Positions 18,143-26,982 of a stretch of 33,872 nucleotides of DNA are shown here, one piece after another; within the stretch, counting starts at the first letter, position 1; every line of letters begins with the position of its first letter. The notes under the pieces are model-generated. The model was not told where the DNA came from, ran no database searches, and saw nothing but the letters and a program-made list of their open reading frames with translations. This DNA is from Alphaproteobacteria bacterium (GTDB taxonomy: Bacteria; Pseudomonadota; Alphaproteobacteria; JABAAW01). The translations under genes were made by a program, and so were the position numbers. Location of the stretch: NCBI GenBank assembly GCA_014238535.1, contig JABAAW010000012.1, positions 1-33,872 of the forward strand, in the 5' to 3' direction.

Positions 18143-18191
18143 AGGATAAGTTATGCGTTGAACTGTTAGTGAGCTGGTGTGCTGGCACTTT

Positions 18192-19052
18192 TCACTCTGC
18201 GTCTAGCCCTAGCTGTGCGCGCGTTTCTTTATACGAGGCGATGGCGATACCATTTTCTTTAGCGCTGCGTACGAATTCTGCCACTTGTTCGGCGTTGCTA
18301 TTTGCGGTTTTTCCGTTGGGACGATAGATGTTGTTTTCGAAACCTAGGCGGATATGCGCGTTGTGTATTTTTCCTGCTGCCTGTAGCAATCGAGCTTGCT
18401 CGTGCTTGCCGAAGGCGCAGATGAAGTATAGCAGCGATGGCTCGTCTGCGAATGGTTTCTTGCAAGCGTTAATAAAGGAGGTGAAATTCTCTTGCGATTG
18501 AACTGCTTGTTGCTTTCTGTTGAAGACGAAGAGCAAGCAGAGTTTATGCGCGCCGAGTCGTATCCCTTGCGTGCTTGCGCGCTGTAGTTCTGTTGCTTCT
18601 GCGGGCGAGTATATGATATGTTGAATGTGTATTTTGCGCTCGGTTACCTGTGCGTAGAAATTTTTGACGAATGCTTTCTCGGCGCGAGCAATTTCGGCGA
18701 AGGCGATGCTAGCTGCGCTGCAGCCGCTATTGAGTATGCAATTTGCCTGTTCGCTTGGCGTGTAGAGGGCTCGTCCATTGCCGATGCCGATACCGCCTGC
18801 TTCGGTAGAGATTTGCAGGATAATTTTTCCAGCCGCTGCAGGGCTTATCTCGCGTAGTGCTTCCCTATAAATTCCAGCATCGAGGCTATGACTGCCATGC
18901 TGGTCGCGCACATGGAAGTGCATTATGCTCGCGCCAAGTTTGCTGCAGGTGTGTGCTTCGCTCGCCAGTTCTTCGAGCGTTAGGGGTAACTTCGGATGGT
19001 CTTTTTTTGTTAGCCTGCCGCCATTAGGAGCGAGTGCTACTATGGTAGGCAT
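18192..19052 (-). CDS. Beta-keto acid cleavage enzyme (BKACE/DUF849)
   Basis: 'APNGGRLTKKDHPKLPLT', 'GASIMHFHVRDQHGSHSLD' (metal His), 'HIRLGFENNIY'. Confidence 0.9.
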   Translation of the reverse strand: MPTIVALAPNGGRLTKKDHPKLPLTLEELASEAHTCSKLGASIMHFHVRDQHGSHSLDAGIYREALREISPAAAGKIILQISTEAGGIGIGNGRALYTPSEQANCILNSGCSAASIAFAEIARAEKAFVKNFYAQVTERKIHIQHIIYSPAEATELQRASTQGIRLGAHKLCLLFVFNRKQQAVQSQENFTSFINACKKPFADEPSLLYFICAFGKHEQARLLQAAGKIHNAHIRLGFENNIYRPNGKTANSNAEQVAEFVRSAKENGIAIASYKETRAQLGLDAE

Positions 19053-19101
19053 GGTTTGAATGGTTGAATCAAATGGTGAAGCGAATAGTGAAGCGTGTTG
19101 C

Positions 19102-20451
19102 TCAAAGTTCTAGCAAGACCTGCTGAATAGAATCGTATAGCGTTTCGACGAGCAGATTCATTTCCTGCTCGCTAATCGTAAATGGTGGTGCGAGTAGAAC
19201 ATGGTCGCCACTCTCGCCGTCTGCATTACCGCTACTTGGGTAGCATATTAAGCCGTTTGCCATGGCTTGACTACGCACTCGTTTGTAGATTGCTAGTTTT
19301 GCTGGGAATGATTTTTTTTCTTCTATATTTTCGACTATTTCGACAGCGCGTAGCAAGCCTCGTCCGCGCAAGTCGCCAATATGCTTTTTGAGTATACTTC
19401 GTTGTTGCAAGGCGTTTTCGAGTTTTTGCTGTAGCATTGCGCCGTCGCGGCGAACCTTTTCGAGCAAGTTTTGCTGCTCGATTATTTTTTGTACTGCGAG
19501 AGCGGTTGCGCAAATGACGGGATGGCTCATGAAGCTGTGCCCGTGCCGTAGTATTCCTGAGCCATTTGTTAGGGTGTCTACGATTTTTTCAGAAACGAGT
19601 GTTGCGCCGATGGGCTGCACGCCGCCGCCCAAGCCTTTCGACATGGCTAAGATATCTGGAGCGATTTCATCTTCGCTGCACGCGAACAGATATCCGCTAC
19701 GTCCTGCGCCGCACATGACCTCGTCGAGTATCAGTAGAATTGAGTTTTGCTCGCAGACCTCGCGCATACGCTTCCAGTAGTTAGCACTTGGAGGCATTGC
19801 GCCGATGGTGCTACCGCTTATGGTTTCGGCTGCGAAGGCGATGACATTTTCTGCCCCTAGTTTTTTTATTTTATCATCGAGCTCGCGCGCCAAGCGTTCG
19901 CTATATTCTTCGTCGCTCTCGCCTTTGCCACGACCGCGATATGTATCGCAGGCTGAGACCGTTGTTTGTTGTAAGAGTATTGCTTGGTATGGCTTTCTGC
20001 GCTCGTTGTTGCTTGCGAATGATAACGAGCCGAGGGTATTTCCGTGATAGCTACGCTCTCTGGTTATGATCCAACGGCGTTGGTTTCCTTCGCCTTTTTC
20101 TTGGAAGTATTGATGAGCGATTTTGAAAGCTGCTTCCATCGCCTCAGAGCCGCCGCAGCTGAAATATGCGTGCGAGAGTCCCTGTGGAGCGCGCGAGCAT
20201 AAGAATGTAGCGAGTTCTTCGACGGCATTGTTAGTGAAGAATGCGGTATGCGCGAAATCTAGACGCTCGACTTGTTCTTGCAATGCGGCGATGACCTCAT
20301 GGTTGCAGTGCCCGAGACACGAGATAGCGGCTCCAGCGGAAGCGTCAAAGTATCGCTTGCCTTCGGCATCGATGATATAATTTCCATCGGCGGCAACGGC
20401 GCATGGATAATCATGGCGCAGGTCGCGCTGTAGGACGGCGCTCCTATTCAT
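19102..20451 (-). CDS. Class III PLP-dependent aminotransferase
   Basis: 'YFSCGGSEAMEAAFKIAHQYF', 'ERSYHGNTLGSLSFASN', 'LLILDEVMCGAGRSG', 'DILAMSKGLGGG', 'RHGHSFMSHPVICATALAV'. Start overlaps the upstream permease stop by 8 nt. Confidence 0.93.
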   Translation of the reverse strand: MNRSAVLQRDLRHDYPCAVAADGNYIIDAEGKRYFDASAGAAISCLGHCNHEVIAALQEQVERLDFAHTAFFTNNAVEELATFLCSRAPQGLSHAYFSCGGSEAMEAAFKIAHQYFQEKGEGNQRRWIITRERSYHGNTLGSLSFASNNERRKPYQAILLQQTTVSACDTYRGRGKGESDEEYSERLARELDDKIKKLGAENVIAFAAETISGSTIGAMPPSANYWKRMREVCEQNSILLILDEVMCGAGRSGYLFACSEDEIAPDILAMSKGLGGGVQPIGATLVSEKIVDTLTNGSGILRHGHSFMSHPVICATALAVQKIIEQQNLLEKVRRDGAMLQQKLENALQQRSILKKHIGDLRGRGLLRAVEIVENIEEKKSFPAKLAIYKRVRSQAMANGLICYPSSGNADGESGDHVLLAPPFTISEQEMNLLVETLYDSIQQVLLEL

Positions 20452-22903
20452 CTGCTCTCCTCAAGTTATTGCGTATGGACTTGCTTGTGCTGGCATTATA
20501 CCAGCAGAACGAGCCTAGTAGCAACAAGGCGAGGGCTGAAACCCAATAGTGAGAGGGACGTTTCTCGATTTTAGTTTCGACCTTCGTAATGCGGTCGCCT
20601 ATGCGCAAGCCTTTGCTTTCGGCGAATTGAGATAGGGAGAGAACAGACAACTCCGTGCTTTGTGTTATGTCTTGTGCTTTGCTTTGCACTTCTGCTCGCT
20701 CACGCTCCTCGAGTTGCGTTGCCTCTAGGTTTAGCTCCAGCGCTTCTAGCCCCTGCATGTCGCTAGTTTCGTTTTTTGGAAATGCGAGCATACGGTAGCG
20801 ATCACCATAGTCTGTTTGCCTAGTTATAGAAATTCGTACTTCTTTAGCGCGCAGTTTGTTGGCGTTTTCGACGCTTGTTAAACTAGTTGAATCGGAGCTA
20901 CTAGAGATTTCGACTTGCTGCCAGCGTGGGTAGACGATGGCTAGTGTTGCATCGGGGCGGAATAGTGCTGCTGTGAGCAGTAGTAGCAAAGCGGCTTCGA
21001 TGAGATGCAAGCGCCTGAACAAGAATCGTTGGGTTGCGGTTGTAAAGCACAATATTGCAAGCAGGGAAGTTATGAAGACGAATAGGCCATGCGCCCAATT
21101 ATCGATTCCTATCAGCACGAGTTCGGTGTTAAAAATGAAGACTAGTGGTAGTATTGCGGTGCGTATTTCGTATGTGAATGCTTGCAAGCCTGTTTTTATG
21201 GGATCGGCACGCGAGATTGCGGAAGCTGCGTATGCAGCGAGTCCGACGGGTGGCGTTACATCAGCCATTAGTCCGAAGTAGAAAACATATAGGTGCACGA
21301 CGATTAATGGTAGTACTAAGCCGGCGGCGCTACCTAGTTCGACTAGCACAGGTGCCATCAACGAAGCGACGACTAGGTAGTTAGCGGTTGTTGGTAGCCC
21401 CAAACCGAGCACCAAGCATAGTATGGCGGTAAGGGCGAGCAGTATGTAGATGTTGTTGCCTGCGATAGCCTCGATGATTCCGATTAGAGCGTTGTTTAAG
21501 CCAGTGGCACCGACGGAGCCGACGATGATACCTGCGCACCCGACGGCGATAGAGATTCCAGCCATATTGCGCGCACCAGCGACGAGACCGGCTGTAATAT
21601 CTTTTATGGCTAAGAGCAAGGCGGCGAATACTTCTTTAGTTATATTTGTTGTTTGCCTTGTAAGCACAGGGATTATTTTCTGCGCGAGCATTATGACGAG
21701 CAGGCTCGAAGTAGCCCAGAAGATAGCGGCGGTAGGTGAGAAGCGCTTGACTAGCAGCAGGTAGATGAGGATTGCGATTGGTAGCAAGAAATGGATACCG
21801 CGGCGCAATACTACTATGAATTGCGGTATTGCGCTTGCGGGCATGGGGGTCAGGCGTAGTTTCACTGCCTCTAGATGCGAGATCCAAAACAGCGCGAGGT
21901 ATGCGATAACGGCGGGTAGGAATGCGTGGTATATGACCTCGCGGTAGCTTATTCCTAACAGTTCTGCCATAATGAATGCCGCAGCCCCCATGATTGGTGG
22001 CATTATCTGTCCGTTTACGGATGCGGCTACTTCGATGGCACCAGCCTTGACGGCGGACAATCCGACCTTACGCATGACGGGGATGGTGAAGGTTCCTGTA
22101 GTTACGGTGTTTGCGATTGAGGAGCCTGATATCATGCCAGTCATGCCGGATGCGAGGATTGATGCTTTTGCTGGTCCGCCGCGGTATCGTCCGACTATAG
22201 CGAAAGCCAAATCGATGAAGAATTTTCCGCCGCCTGCGCGCTCCAGCAATGCGCCGAATAGGACGAACATAAATACGAAGCTTGTAGCGACGTCTAGAGG
22301 TATGCCGAAGACGACTTCGGCACCGAACCAATAGTATCCGACCAAGCGTTCGAGAGACAAACCGCGATGGGCGATGATGTCTGGCATGGATTGCCCGAAT
22401 AGTGCGTATGCGATAAAGGCGATTGAGATCAAGACTAGTGGCCATCCGATGGCTCGGCGTGTTGCCTCGAGCAATAGTATTAGTCCGCCAAGCCCGATAA
22501 TGAACTCGATTGGTATCGAGAATCCTGCGACCTGCCACTCGAAGAGCACGCCTACCCTTTCGACCAGTTTGTCGTAGAACATGACTATGTATAGGCAAGA
22601 CCCTGCGGCGATAATAGCTAGTAGCCAATCGTGCCAGAGTACGAATTTTTCTTTACGCTTATGCCTATATAGCGGGAATAGCATAAAGACGAGCGCGAAA
22701 GCGAATGCGAGGTGTATGGCGCGTGCTGGCACACCGTGTAGGATTCCGAAGCGTAAGAAAAATGGTAATGGCGATGCTATCCAAATTTGGAATAGCGACC
22801 AAGCGACGGCGATTACGGCAAAGACCTTACCCCAGCCGCCTTTAATTGTGTTGCCTACCTCTGCTAGTTTGGAGGCATCTGCGGAGTTTATTGTGGCACT
22901 CAT
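20444..22903 (-). CDS. TRAP transporter fused permease (4TM/12TM, TAXI-type, C-terminal DUF3394-like region)
   Basis: 819-aa polytopic. 'GMISGSSIANTVTTGTFTIPVMRKVG', 'GLGLPTTANYLVVASLMAPVLVELG', 'HLYVFYFGLMADVTPPVGLAAYAAS'. Confidence 0.93.
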   Translation of the reverse strand: MSATINSADASKLAEVGNTIKGGWGKVFAVIAVAWSLFQIWIASPLPFFLRFGILHGVPARAIHLAFAFALVFMLFPLYRHKRKEKFVLWHDWLLAIIAAGSCLYIVMFYDKLVERVGVLFEWQVAGFSIPIEFIIGLGGLILLLEATRRAIGWPLVLISIAFIAYALFGQSMPDIIAHRGLSLERLVGYYWFGAEVVFGIPLDVATSFVFMFVLFGALLERAGGGKFFIDLAFAIVGRYRGGPAKASILASGMTGMISGSSIANTVTTGTFTIPVMRKVGLSAVKAGAIEVAASVNGQIMPPIMGAAAFIMAELLGISYREVIYHAFLPAVIAYLALFWISHLEAVKLRLTPMPASAIPQFIVVLRRGIHFLLPIAILIYLLLVKRFSPTAAIFWATSSLLVIMLAQKIIPVLTRQTTNITKEVFAALLLAIKDITAGLVAGARNMAGISIAVGCAGIIVGSVGATGLNNALIGIIEAIAGNNIYILLALTAILCLVLGLGLPTTANYLVVASLMAPVLVELGSAAGLVLPLIVVHLYVFYFGLMADVTPPVGLAAYAASAISRADPIKTGLQAFTYEIRTAILPLVFIFNTELVLIGIDNWAHGLFVFITSLLAILCFTTATQRFLFRRLHLIEAALLLLLTAALFRPDATLAIVYPRWQQVEISSSSDSTSLTSVENANKLRAKEVRISITRQTDYGDRYRMLAFPKNETSDMQGLEALELNLEATQLEERERAEVQSKAQDITQSTELSVLSLSQFAESKGLRIGDRITKVETKIEKRPSHYWVSALALLLLGSFCWYNASTSKSIRNNLRRADE

Positions 22904-22936
22904 AGCTAAGTTATCGCTCCTTGCCTACTGTGCGAG

Positions 22937-22956
22937 CCTTTTGCATTTGCAAAAGG
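22937..22956. other. Perfect hairpin ccttttgc-attt-gcaaaagg
   Basis: 8-bp stem with a 4-nt loop between the TAXI SBP and permease genes. Confidence 0.6.
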
Positions 22957-23008
22957 GTTATCAGCCTGCTGTTATGCCATTTTTTGTAGCTATTTTAGTT
23001 AATCTATT

Positions 23009-23054
23009 GCACCGAAGGGCTGGCGTAGTCACCTACGCACACACCCCTCGATGC
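23009..23054 (-). promoter_or_regulatory. Intercistronic stem-loop between the TRAP SBP and permease genes
   Basis: Minus-strand RNA GCAUCGAGGGG/CCCUUCGGUGC (both + strand mismatches become G-U pairs) with inner stem GCGUAG-GUGA-CUACGC (GNRA loop). Confidence 0.6.
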
Positions 23055-23138
23055 AATTAGACTTCTAATAGCCTGTTAGATATTAGTAGTATTCTGCGCG
23101 TTTTTTATACTTTTGCACGCGAGGTACTACTAGCTACC

Positions 23139-24194
23139 TTACTTCCAGCCTTTTTCCTTATAGTACTTCAATGCACCCCTATGTATAGGAGCGGACAAGC
23201 CTTCTGTGATCATCTTTTCTGCATGCAAATGTGCGAAGGTAGGTGATAATTTTTTGAAGTCGTCTAGGTTTTCGAAGACGGCTCGCGTAATTTCATATAC
23301 GGTTGCCGCGCTCTGATTGGCACTAGTTACAAAGGTTGCTTTCACGCCGAAGGTTGGAACATCTTTTTTGATGGTGGCGTATGTTTTTTTCGGGATCGTG
23401 GCGAACGCATAGTATGAGTTATCTTTGACCAGTTTTTTGATAGGGGCGGTATTAAGAGGGATGATTCTTGCTCCACACCCATCGGCTGCTTGCGCTACGC
23501 CAGCATTTGGTACACCAACGGTGTATCCGTATGCGTCTATATTCCCGTCGCACAATGCTTTTGATTGTTCTGACGATGTCAGTTCGGTTGCTGTTGCGAA
23601 ATCGTCTTTTTTGACGTTGTGAATTTCCATCAACACTTCCATAGTTCCGCGTTGTCCTGAACCTGGATTACCGATATTGACTCTTTTTCCTTTTAGGCCT
23701 TCCCATTTTTTGATACCGCTTTTTCTCCCGACGAGAATTTGAAATGGCTCGGGGTGAACGGAGAAGACTGCTCTTAGGTTTTTGAATCTTTTACCCTTAT
23801 ATTTTGAGGTTCCGTTGTATGCGTGGTACTGCCAATCGGATTGCGCTACACCGAAATCGAGTGCGCCTTGGCGTATTTGCCCGATGTTGTAGTTAGAGCC
23901 TGCGGTTGAAGGCGCGGAGCAACGCAAGCCGTGCTTTCTGCCTTTTTTTCTACCTTCGGCTGCTTCTTTGTGCACCATACGGCATATAGCGTTTCCGACT
24001 ACGAAGTAGACGCCGGTTGGTCCGCCGGTACCGATTGCGACGAATTTACTTCTCGCATCTGCCTGTTTGCTATTAATTGCGCTGTCGGTTACGAAGAACG
24101 CGAGCGTTACTAGAATTGCTACTAGCCCGCTTGATAATTTTCGTGTTAACCCACAGGTTTCTTTAGTGGGGTGATATTTATGTATGCTATTCAT
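23139..24194 (-). CDS. TAXI family TRAP transporter solute-binding protein
   Basis: Signal peptide, 'FVAIGTGGPTGVYFVVGNAICRMVHKE', 'LRCSAPSTAGSNYNIGQIRQGALDFGVAQSDW'. SD AAAGGAGATG. Confidence 0.94.
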   Translation of the reverse strand: MNSIHKYHPTKETCGLTRKLSSGLVAILVTLAFFVTDSAINSKQADARSKFVAIGTGGPTGVYFVVGNAICRMVHKEAAEGRKKGRKHGLRCSAPSTAGSNYNIGQIRQGALDFGVAQSDWQYHAYNGTSKYKGKRFKNLRAVFSVHPEPFQILVGRKSGIKKWEGLKGKRVNIGNPGSGQRGTMEVLMEIHNVKKDDFATATELTSSEQSKALCDGNIDAYGYTVGVPNAGVAQAADGCGARIIPLNTAPIKKLVKDNSYYAFATIPKKTYATIKKDVPTFGVKATFVTSANQSAATVYEITRAVFENLDDFKKLSPTFAHLHAEKMITEGLSAPIHRGALKYYKEKGWK

Positions 24195-24469
24195 GTTAAA
24201 TGCATCTCCTTTGGTTTATGCTTTAGGTCGTGCTGTTTAGCATTCGATTTGCGAACAGCGTGACTTCCCGATAGCAATTTAGACACTATTTGTCAAGCGT
24301 AATAAGATTTTGCCTTTGTCGTTGCGCAAATGGAGCGAGATTTTACTACCTACTAGAGTGTTGCATTATGCGCTTGTGCATGTATATTGGCATTTGCGCT
24401 ATGGTGATTCTTATGCTTACTATTTCTTTCGAGTGTATCTTTAGCGACGAGTGATGTAGACTTGGTGTG

Positions 24470-25273
24470 ATGGTAGAATTTTCAGCAGTAAAAGATTTTC
24501 GTAGCCACTTGTCCGACAGGCGTGCGCTGCAGTCGGGGCATGGGCCGTCATTGGGCGTCTGGTCTGCCTCTTGTAGCCCGAATGTTGTTGATGCGCTTTC
24601 GCATTCTGGTTTTGATTGGATGCTGCTCGACCTTGAGCACTCGCCGCGCGATTTGGAGACATGCCTTTATGAGTTGCGCATTCTGGAATCTTCGCCTTGT
24701 TTGCCGTTGGTGCGGGTTGCGTTTAACGATTCGGTCCGCTTTAAGCAAGTATTGGATATCGGCGTTAGTAGCGTTATGGTACCGATGATCAACGATGCTG
24801 ATGCGGCTCGAGCGGCGGTTGCGGCGGTGCGCTATCCGCCGAGGGGCTTGCGTGGTGCGGCGTCTGGTCTTCGTGCATCGTGTTATGGTCGTAGGAACAA
24901 GGATTATTTACAGAATTTTGACCCGTTTTTGATTGTGCAGATTGAAACGCCGACTGCGATCGGTAATTTAGACGAGATTAGTGCGGTAGATGGTGTTGAT
25001 GCGCTATTTTTTGGACCGACGGACTTGTCGGCGAACATGGGCTTTATCGGCGAGCCTTCGCACGCGCGGGTAATTTCTGCTATTACGGATGCGATTCCGC
25101 GAGTTAAGAAGAACGGCTGCTATGCGGGAGTTCTCTCGCCGGGGGCGCAGGTTTTTGCTACTTTAGCGCGTGCGCAGCCTGATTTTATTAGCGTTACGAG
25201 TGATATGGGTATGTTGGTGCGTGCGGGCGATGAGGCTGTTGCGAATGCGAAGGAGATAATTGCTTCGCTATAA
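24470..25273 (+). CDS. HpcH/HpaI family aldolase (class II, metal-dependent)
   Basis: 'LGVWSASCSPNVVDALSHSGFDWMLLDLEHSPRD', 'SVMVPMINDADAARAAVAAVRYPPRGLRG', 'IVQIETPTAIGNLDEISAVDGVDALFFGPTDLSANMG'. ATG at 24470 or upstream GTG at 24467. Confidence 0.92.
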   Translation: MVEFSAVKDFRSHLSDRRALQSGHGPSLGVWSASCSPNVVDALSHSGFDWMLLDLEHSPRDLETCLYELRILESSPCLPLVRVAFNDSVRFKQVLDIGVSSVMVPMINDADAARAAVAAVRYPPRGLRGAASGLRASCYGRRNKDYLQNFDPFLIVQIETPTAIGNLDEISAVDGVDALFFGPTDLSANMGFIGEPSHARVISAITDAIPRVKKNGCYAGVLSPGAQVFATLARAQPDFISVTSDMGMLVRAGDEAVANAKEIIASL

Positions 25274-25307
25274 GTAGATTATTGCGTGAGTCTTATTTTT
25301 AGTAATG

Positions 25308-26963
25308 CTATTGTCGCGCCTCCGCCTCATTGAGCGTTGCTAGTAGCTGCAAGCGCTGCACCTTACCTGAAGGTCCTTTAGGCATAGTATCGACGATATG
25401 TATTCGCTCGGGGCTTTTGAACTTACCTAGGCTCGCTTGGCAATGCGAGATCAGCTCGGCTTCTAGCTGTTCGTCGGTTTTGCTTTCTTTATTTGCTGCT
25501 TGCTTGCGTATGACACAAGCCTCGACTCGTTGCCCGTATTGTGGGCATGGACGAGCGAAAGCGGCGGCTTCGAGAATTGCTGAATGCGCCAAGAGGGTTT
25601 CGTCTACCTCGCGCGGAGCGATGTTTTCGCCGCCTTTGATTATCAATTCTTTGCTACGCCCGGTTACGAAGACATAGCCTTGGTCGTCCATGCGAGCCAA
25701 ATCGCCGGTGCGTAGCCATCCGTCATCGGTGAATGCTTCTTTTGTAGCTTCAGGCTTGTTCAGATAGCCCTGCATCACATTTTCGCCTCTGACGAGTATT
25801 TCGCCTTCGCAGCCAGTTTTAACAGCACGCCCATTGCTGTCGCCGATGATCACCTCGTTGCCGAATGCGATGCCTGCGGAGCCGATTTTGCGTTCATCTT
25901 TCGGCTCAGGGTATGGGTTTGAGAGTATTTGCGCGCCGGTTTCGGTCAAGCCCATGGTTTCGATGATGGGGATGGAGAATTTTTTTTCGAAGGCTTTCTG
26001 TGTCTCTGGAGCGAGCGGAGCCGATGCGGATCGAGTAAAACGCAAAGGATTTTTTGCCTGCGGAACGCCCCCCTCGTCGCTCAAGAGGTATGCGAAGAGG
26101 GTTGGCACTAGACTAGACCAAGTGCATGCAAAAGTTGTTACTTGCTGCCAGAACTTTTGTGTTGAAAAGCGCTTGGCTAGGACGAGGCTTCCACCAGAGA
26201 CTAGCGTTCCCATGACGCTTACGCACAGCCCGTTGATATGGTATGTTGGTAGGACGCACATCGCTCTATCTTCGCGCGTTAGTCTGTGTGCGAGAGCGAC
26301 ATTAGCCCCGGCGGCGAGCAGGTTTGCGTGACTCAACAACACGCCTTTAGGGGTTCCGGTAGTGCCTGAGGTGTATAGAAGTAGAGCGATGGTATGTGGT
26401 TGTGGTGTGGTAGACATACTAGTGTTGGCGCTAGAAGTATTGATTGCATCGCTCCAGCCCCACTCGTTAGGATTGTACTTATGGCTATCGCTAGATTCTA
26501 GACGCACGACCTTTATGCGATTTAGCTGATGATTTGTTAGGCTTGCCATGGCGGAGTCGATGGGCGCGCTAGCCTCATCGGCGAGCAGTAGCAGACGCGC
26601 GTTAGAATGCGTTAGCGCATGGGCTATCGCCTTTGCGCCCGCGACGAGGTTTATGGGGGTTGCACGGAATCCGCCGTATAGCGCACCTAAGAAAGCGAGC
26701 GTAGCCTTGATACTGTTAGGCGATGCGATGGCTATGGTCTCGCCTTCGTCGGACAATGCTGCAGGTGCGGATTTGCTAGGGGTTATGCCGCAACTTGCGA
26801 TGCGTTGAGCGACTTGCCTGCACGAGTGCGCGAGTTCGCCAAAGGTTAGATGCTGCCCGTTTTCGGGTGAGATTAGCCAAGTGTCGTCAGGGTGCTCTTG
26901 CGCCCAAGTGTCGATCACGGTGCGTAAGGTTTTTGCGTCGTGAGTTTTTGTTTCGCAGCCCAT
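25308..26963 (-). CDS. AMP-forming acyl-CoA synthetase, candidate sulfoacetate-CoA ligase (SauT-like)
   Basis: 'LLLYTSGTTGTPKGVLLSHANLL', 'ETMGLTETGAQILSNPYPE', 'GWLRTGDLARMDDQGYVFVTGRSKELIIKGGENIAPREVDE', 'MPKGPSGKVQR'. Adjacent to a SauS-like gene. Confidence 0.85.
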   Translation of the reverse strand: MGCETKTHDAKTLRTVIDTWAQEHPDDTWLISPENGQHLTFGELAHSCRQVAQRIASCGITPSKSAPAALSDEGETIAIASPNSIKATLAFLGALYGGFRATPINLVAGAKAIAHALTHSNARLLLLADEASAPIDSAMASLTNHQLNRIKVVRLESSDSHKYNPNEWGWSDAINTSSANTSMSTTPQPHTIALLLYTSGTTGTPKGVLLSHANLLAAGANVALAHRLTREDRAMCVLPTYHINGLCVSVMGTLVSGGSLVLAKRFSTQKFWQQVTTFACTWSSLVPTLFAYLLSDEGGVPQAKNPLRFTRSASAPLAPETQKAFEKKFSIPIIETMGLTETGAQILSNPYPEPKDERKIGSAGIAFGNEVIIGDSNGRAVKTGCEGEILVRGENVMQGYLNKPEATKEAFTDDGWLRTGDLARMDDQGYVFVTGRSKELIIKGGENIAPREVDETLLAHSAILEAAAFARPCPQYGQRVEACVIRKQAANKESKTDEQLEAELISHCQASLGKFKSPERIHIVDTMPKGPSGKVQRLQLLATLNEAEARQ

Positions 26964-26982
26964 TCTTGTTAAATATTAGCTA

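Noticed and set aside
19102-20451. EctB (DABA aminotransferase) as partner of the EctC-like gene
   Set aside because: The class III aminotransferase is operonic with BKACE/TRAP, 16 kb away, and there is no ectA; there is no support for an ectoine operon.
22068-22628. 186-aa Arg/His-rich ORF inside the TRAP permease
   Set aside because: Alternate-frame shadow of the permease, which has clear TRAP motifs.
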